From: Luteolibacter sp. SL250
Lineage (GTDB): Bacteria; Verrucomicrobiota; Verrucomicrobiia; Verrucomicrobiales; Akkermansiaceae
Direction of reading: 5' to 3'
Assembly: GCF_026625605.1 (NCBI RefSeq)
Contig: NZ_CP113054.1
Coordinates: 3,410,001-3,474,000, forward strand
DNA: 64,000 bases
Positions 57,483 through 64,000 of this stretch are shown here, piece by piece. The position numbers and the translations under genes are program-made. Under the pieces are notes generated by a model that was not told the DNA's origin, did not search any database, and saw only the letters and a list, made by a program, of their open reading frames with translations. Every line of letters starts with the position of its first letter. The stretch's first letter is position 1.

Positions 57483-58073
57483 ATGTTCACAGGACTTGTT
57501 GAAGCCACCGGCACCGTTGTCTCCCTGACCTCCCTCGGGGAGCAGGCGAAGCTGCTGCTGGACATCCCGTTTGCGGAGGAACTGGCCCTCGGCGACTCCG
57601 TGGCGGTCAACGGTTGCTGCCTCACCGTCGCTTCCTTCGAGCTAGGCGGCGTGACCTTCGACATCCTCAGCCAGACGCTGAAGGTCACCTCTCTGGGCCA
57701 CCTGAAGGAAGGCTCCACCGTCAATCTGGAGCGCGCGCTGCGCGTCGGCGACCGGCTGGGCGGGCACTTCGTGCAGGGGCATGTGGACGCCACCGGCGGC
57801 ATCATCGCCATCAGCCCGCACGGGCAGGACCACATGCTGGAGATCTCCCTGCCACCGGAGATCCACCGGCTGTGCATCGACAAGGGATCGCTGGCCATCG
57901 ACGGCATCTCCCTGACCATCGCGGAGTTGCGGGAAAGCAGCGCCGTGTTCTGGATCACCCCGCACACGTGGGACCACACGCACCTCAGCGCGGCGGCGGA
58001 AGGCCAGCCGGTGAACCTGGAGGCCGACCTGCTGGCAAAGCACGTGGACAAGTTGCTGGCGGCACGCGCCTGA
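57483..58073 (+). CDS. ribE: riboflavin synthase, alpha subunit
   Basis: The enzyme converts two 6,7-dimethyl-8-ribityllumazine to riboflavin and a pyrimidinedione. The 196-residue protein shows the family start MFTGLVEATGTV and two homologous barrels: GDSVAVNGCCLTVAS (about 40-55) with GHFVQGHVDATG (about 98-109), and IDKGSLAIDGISLTIAE (about 132-149) with the final helix. The ATG at 57483 gives the usual length; the longer frame to 56817 is an artifact of the lipoprotein gene. No FMN riboswitch is visible upstream. Confidence 0.95.
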   Translation: MFTGLVEATGTVVSLTSLGEQAKLLLDIPFAEELALGDSVAVNGCCLTVASFELGGVTFDILSQTLKVTSLGHLKEGSTVNLERALRVGDRLGGHFVQGHVDATGGIIAISPHGQDHMLEISLPPEIHRLCIDKGSLAIDGISLTIAELRESSAVFWITPHTWDHTHLSAAAEGQPVNLEADLLAKHVDKLLAARA

Positions 58074-58080
58074 GCCGCAT

Positions 58081-58105
58081 CCCTCCGCCGCATGCGGGCG
58101 GAGGG
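58081..58105 (+). terminator. hairpin between convergent ribE and dehydrogenase genes
   Basis: CCCTCCGCC (58081-58089) and GGCGGAGGG (58097-58105) form a 9 bp stem with a 7-base loop. With stops at 58073 and 58121 it could act on both strands; no strong T run is seen. Confidence 0.6.
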
Positions 58106-58120
58106 CTTTGCTGATGCCCC

Positions 58121-61108
58121 TTACTTGAACAGCGGGTCTTCCTTGTTCCCCTTGCTCAGCAGGTAGGCCAGCAGGTCCAGGATGTCCGTGTCCTTGCAGG
58201 TGTTGAGCAGGCCCGGTGGCATCATGCTGGTCTTGCTTTGGTCCATGGCCTTGATCCGCTTGCGGTCCACGGAAGTGACGGCGTCCGGATTCATCATGTC
58301 CGTGTTGAGCATCAGCTTGTCGCCGCTCAGATTCATGATGCGGCCATAGACCTTCGAGTCGTCATTGAGGGTCACTTCGAGCTGACCGTATTGGTCGCTG
58401 ATCTCCTTGTTCGGCTCGATGATGTGCACCAGCAGGTCACGCGGGCTGTATTTACCCGCCACGCTGGTCAGATCCGGGCCGATGGCGCCGCCCTCGCTCC
58501 CGAAGCGGTGGCAGGCGAAGCAGGCCGTCGCACCGAAAAGGTTGCGGCCATTCTCATAGTTCCGCCCGCCTTCCAGACCCACCGCCAGCACCGGGTCGAT
58601 GTCCTCCACCTTCCATTCCTTGACGAAGTTCCGGCCCGCGTAGTCGAACTCCGGACCCTTCACCTCCGGCTTGGCCTCGAGGATGGGCTTGAGCTTCACC
58701 TTCTCCTCCTCCGTCAGTCCGGCGATGGCGTCCTTCCTGAGATCCGCCATGAACATCGGGAAGCTGGCACCACCTTTCAGCAGCGGAGCGCGCAGGCAGA
58801 CCCACTTGAAGAACCGCTCGCGCAGTTCCGGAGTCCAGCCCGCCTTGGCCAGCCGCAGGTTCTTGGCATGCGCGATCTGTTCCTCCTGGGTGGGTGCGGT
58901 TTCCAGGATGGCCACCGCCTTCGGCAGGAAATCCGCATCCTTCAGATAGACCAGCACTTCCGCCAGATCGACATCCAGCCATGGTTCCTTCGTCGGGAAC
59001 AGCGCGCCCAGCTTCTTCGCCACCTTCGCGCGCACGGCTTCCTCCGGCTCACCGAAGCGGGCGAACGCAAGCTGGTAGTTACGCACGTAGGTTTCGCGGT
59101 CCAGGCCCTTGAGCTTGGAGAAGTCGATCCGGTCCAGGGAATCCAGCACCGGTCCCAGCAGGGCCTTGTCCCCTTCCCCGGCACGGCACAGCGCCATGAG
59201 TGCGGTCAGCGAGGCACGCGGATCCTTTTCCGCCAGCGCCCGGTCCTTCCACTGCGCCACCGGTTGGTGCTCGACAGCGATGCGGGCGGCGAAGCGGATC
59301 AAGCGATCCTCATGGCCGAAGTATTTCCAGGCGAAGTCCACCGCCCTCGCGTCCTGCTTGCCGTGGAAGGCTTCCAGTTGGTGACGGAGCCCCAGCAACG
59401 GCGGGGCCTCCGGAGCGGGTGCCGGGGCTGCGGGTGAAACGGCCGTCACGCGGTAGAGTCCGCTCTGCACGCGGCGGCCGCCGATCATGAAATACATCGC
59501 CCCGTCCTTCGGGTTCACGGACAGGTCGGTGAGGGGCAGCGGGTTCGCGGTGATGAACTCCTCGAAGTCCGCCTTGTAGCCCGCGCCGTCCGGCTTCAGG
59601 TGCACGGCGTAGAGCTTTCCATAGCTCCAGTCCGCGACGTAGAGCGCGTTCTGGTATTTCGCAGGGAACTTCGTGCCATAGCCGAAGGAGACGCCCGTCG
59701 GGGATCCCGGACCGATGTCGGACACGGGAGGCAGTCCGTCCTCCCAGCGCACCGGCCATTTCTTGGAAAGTGAGCGCCAGCCATACTCACCGCCGCTGAT
59801 CACCTCGCACACGCGGGTGGGACGGTACCACGGCACGCTGAAGTCCCACTCCATGTCAGCGTCATAGGTGAAGAGGGAGCCATGCTTGTCAAAGGCGGCG
59901 TCATATTGGTTGCGGAAGCCGGTGGTGACCAGCTCCCACTCTTTGCCGTCCTTGTCGGTCTTCGCCACCCAGCCTCCGGGGGCCATCACCTCGCGCATGA
60001 AGCCGCGGCCGACCAGCGGCGGCTCCAGCAGGTTGTCCTCCGCCCAGTGCTTCGGCACGCGGCTGCCGCTCATCTCCGTGATGGGCGTCTGGTTGCCTAC
60101 GACCACGTAGAGGGATTTTCCATCAGGCCCTGGCAGGACGGCGTGCGGCCCGTGCTCGCCACCCGCAGGGGCGAACTGGCGGAGCTGCTCCACCTTGTCC
60201 AGGACGTCATCCTTGTTGGTGTCCGTCACGCGGTAGAGGCCGCGCGGATACTTGCCGGAGTTGGTGACCGCGTAGAGCGAGCCGAACGCCCAGCAGAGCC
60301 CCTGCGCCTCGCCCAGTTGCACCGGGATCGGCTCCACCTTGGTGTCCTCCGGCTTTCCGCCGATGGCGGGCACCGTCACGCGGAAAAGCCCGCCGTACTG
60401 GTCGGAAACGATGAGCCGTCCCTTGTCGTCGAAGCAGGACACGACCCATGAACCCTCCGTGGCCATCTTCACGGTATGGAGCAGCTCCACCTTGAAGCCT
60501 TCCTTCACCTTGATCGCTGCCACCGGAGTGGCCTCCGGCTCCTTCACGTCCGCCACGTTGTCGAGCGTCTTCGCCTTGATCTGTCCGGCCCATGGTCCCT
60601 CCCCTGCCAGACCGACGGGCACGGCGGACGCCCAGCCGCTGTCGTCCAGCGTCGCCGAGGTGTTCCAATCCTTCCCGCCCTTTGCGGAAACTTTCCATGA
60701 GGCGTCGGTGACGATCTCCTCCTTCTTCCCTTCCTTTTCGATGACCAGCTTCGCGATGAAGCCGGCGGCGCCATTGCCACGGTTGACCGCCTTGACGGCG
60801 ATGAGGTTGTTTCCCTTCACCAGCGCCGGGGTGATGTCCACGCTGGCCGGGTTCTCCCACTCCTTGCTCGCCGCCATCTTCTTGCCGTTCACGAAGACGG
60901 CCATTTCGTTGTCACAGGTGGCCGAAAGGCGGACTTTCTCCCCTCCCTGGACGGTGAATACCTTGCGGATGTGGAGTTCCTGACCGTCGGCCCCGCCTTT
61001 TTTATCCCAGATCCACGAAGGGGTCTTCTCCTGGGCATGGAGCGGGAGTGCGGAAAGAAAAATGGCGGCCAGGGCAGGCCGCAGGAACAGGGACGGGGTA
61101 GGTCGCAT
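58121..61108 (-). CDS. PVC-type dehydrogenase/cytochrome c fusion protein
   Basis: The 995-residue exported protein (signal peptide about 1-25, ending LPLHA) has an N-terminal galactose-binding-like domain (about 30-190, VRLSATCDNEMAVFVNGKKM). A beta-propeller of PVC dehydrogenase type follows (about 200-560, FDDKGRLIVSDQYGGLFRV, GEYGWRSLSKKWP). A helical HEAT-like region (about 575-830) precedes a cytochrome c domain with heme motif CFACH near residue 863 and a late ligand candidate in TSMMPPGLLN. It is probably a secreted sugar or alcohol dehydrogenase. It is related to the fusion at 31811-36229 but lacks ThuA and discoidin parts. Confidence 0.85.
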   Translation of the reverse strand: MRPTPSLFLRPALAAIFLSALPLHAQEKTPSWIWDKKGGADGQELHIRKVFTVQGGEKVRLSATCDNEMAVFVNGKKMAASKEWENPASVDITPALVKGNNLIAVKAVNRGNGAAGFIAKLVIEKEGKKEEIVTDASWKVSAKGGKDWNTSATLDDSGWASAVPVGLAGEGPWAGQIKAKTLDNVADVKEPEATPVAAIKVKEGFKVELLHTVKMATEGSWVVSCFDDKGRLIVSDQYGGLFRVTVPAIGGKPEDTKVEPIPVQLGEAQGLCWAFGSLYAVTNSGKYPRGLYRVTDTNKDDVLDKVEQLRQFAPAGGEHGPHAVLPGPDGKSLYVVVGNQTPITEMSGSRVPKHWAEDNLLEPPLVGRGFMREVMAPGGWVAKTDKDGKEWELVTTGFRNQYDAAFDKHGSLFTYDADMEWDFSVPWYRPTRVCEVISGGEYGWRSLSKKWPVRWEDGLPPVSDIGPGSPTGVSFGYGTKFPAKYQNALYVADWSYGKLYAVHLKPDGAGYKADFEEFITANPLPLTDLSVNPKDGAMYFMIGGRRVQSGLYRVTAVSPAAPAPAPEAPPLLGLRHQLEAFHGKQDARAVDFAWKYFGHEDRLIRFAARIAVEHQPVAQWKDRALAEKDPRASLTALMALCRAGEGDKALLGPVLDSLDRIDFSKLKGLDRETYVRNYQLAFARFGEPEEAVRAKVAKKLGALFPTKEPWLDVDLAEVLVYLKDADFLPKAVAILETAPTQEEQIAHAKNLRLAKAGWTPELRERFFKWVCLRAPLLKGGASFPMFMADLRKDAIAGLTEEEKVKLKPILEAKPEVKGPEFDYAGRNFVKEWKVEDIDPVLAVGLEGGRNYENGRNLFGATACFACHRFGSEGGAIGPDLTSVAGKYSPRDLLVHIIEPNKEISDQYGQLEVTLNDDSKVYGRIMNLSGDKLMLNTDMMNPDAVTSVDRKRIKAMDQSKTSMMPPGLLNTCKDTDILDLLAYLLSKGNKEDPLFK

Positions 61109-61291
61109 GGGTTGTCGGGAAAGGTGGGATTTCTAACGGTCGCAGGCTGGGCCAAATTTCAAAACCGGACCAGAAAAAACCATTTTTCCAAAGAAAAACA
61201 CAAATAAACCCATACTCCGTCACAGGTTTCACCTCCGCGAAACTCACTCTTTCTGGCGGTTGCGCACGGATACTGCTTAGTTGTGCGCGAC

Positions 61292-64000
<2,709 letters not shown>

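Overview
This 64 kb chromosomal stretch is GC-rich (roughly 60-65% by eye) and looks like a member of the Verrucomicrobiota, probably a Luteolibacter-like Verrucomicrobiaceae. The evidence is PVC-type dehydrogenase/cytochrome c fusions, PEP-CTERM sorting tails, autotransporter-type beta-strand repeats, delta-60/Ig-like giant proteins, SHD1 and DUF1080 secreted proteins, and ECF sigma/FecR modules. The genus is an inference; no rRNA is present.

Layout. 1-6.6 kb: end of an unknown gene, a TonB-like PA14 protein, a methyltransferase, a first sigma/anti-sigma/PDZ operon (minus strand), a glutaredoxin-like protein, a COG4324-type aminopeptidase lipoprotein and a DUF1080 protein. 6.7-20.8 kb, mostly plus strand: fabD, tRNA-Asp, der, a GH26-like enzyme, an SHD1-type protein, ligA, a secreted clan GH-A enzyme, mgtE and an M60-type metallopeptidase. 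21-39.1 kb, all minus strand: ECF sigma factor, FecR-like regulator, PEP-CTERM protein, a 1472-residue ThuA/dehydrogenase/cytochrome c fusion, an (alpha/alpha)6-like protein, three paralogous FAD oxidoreductases with different C-terminal modules, and a TPR-redoxin protein. Gaps are mostly 0-40 bp with two ATGA overlaps, so most of this is probably one operon headed by its own sigma/anti-sigma pair. It reads like a secreted or periplasmic sugar-oxidation locus. 39.3-52 kb: a Tat-exported esterase-like hydrolase and two giant convergent surface proteins. 52-54.2 kb: a lower-GC accessory segment at tRNA-Val. 54.4-64 kb: housekeeping genes (YegP, M20 peptidase, SDR, lipoprotein, riboflavin synthase), a second PVC dehydrogenase/cytochrome c protein and a large glycosidase cut by the window end.

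Most unusual. The NAD-dependent DNA ligase carries an in-frame insertion of about 230 residues between its adenylation motifs. The insertion resembles a small kinase-like domain of the type annotated as 'polyvalent protein kinase'. A second, stand-alone relative of that domain lies 41 kb away (53401-54090), inside a 1.24 kb segment bounded by a 27 bp direct repeat of the 3' end of tRNA-Val. In both places an overlapping small ORF sits in the same relative (+1) frame. Together these suggest a small mobile cassette family that integrates into essential or tRNA genes without destroying them. A possible orphan barnase/N1-T1-like ribonuclease gene abuts the left repeat. I saw no transposase, integrase, CRISPR array or rRNA gene.
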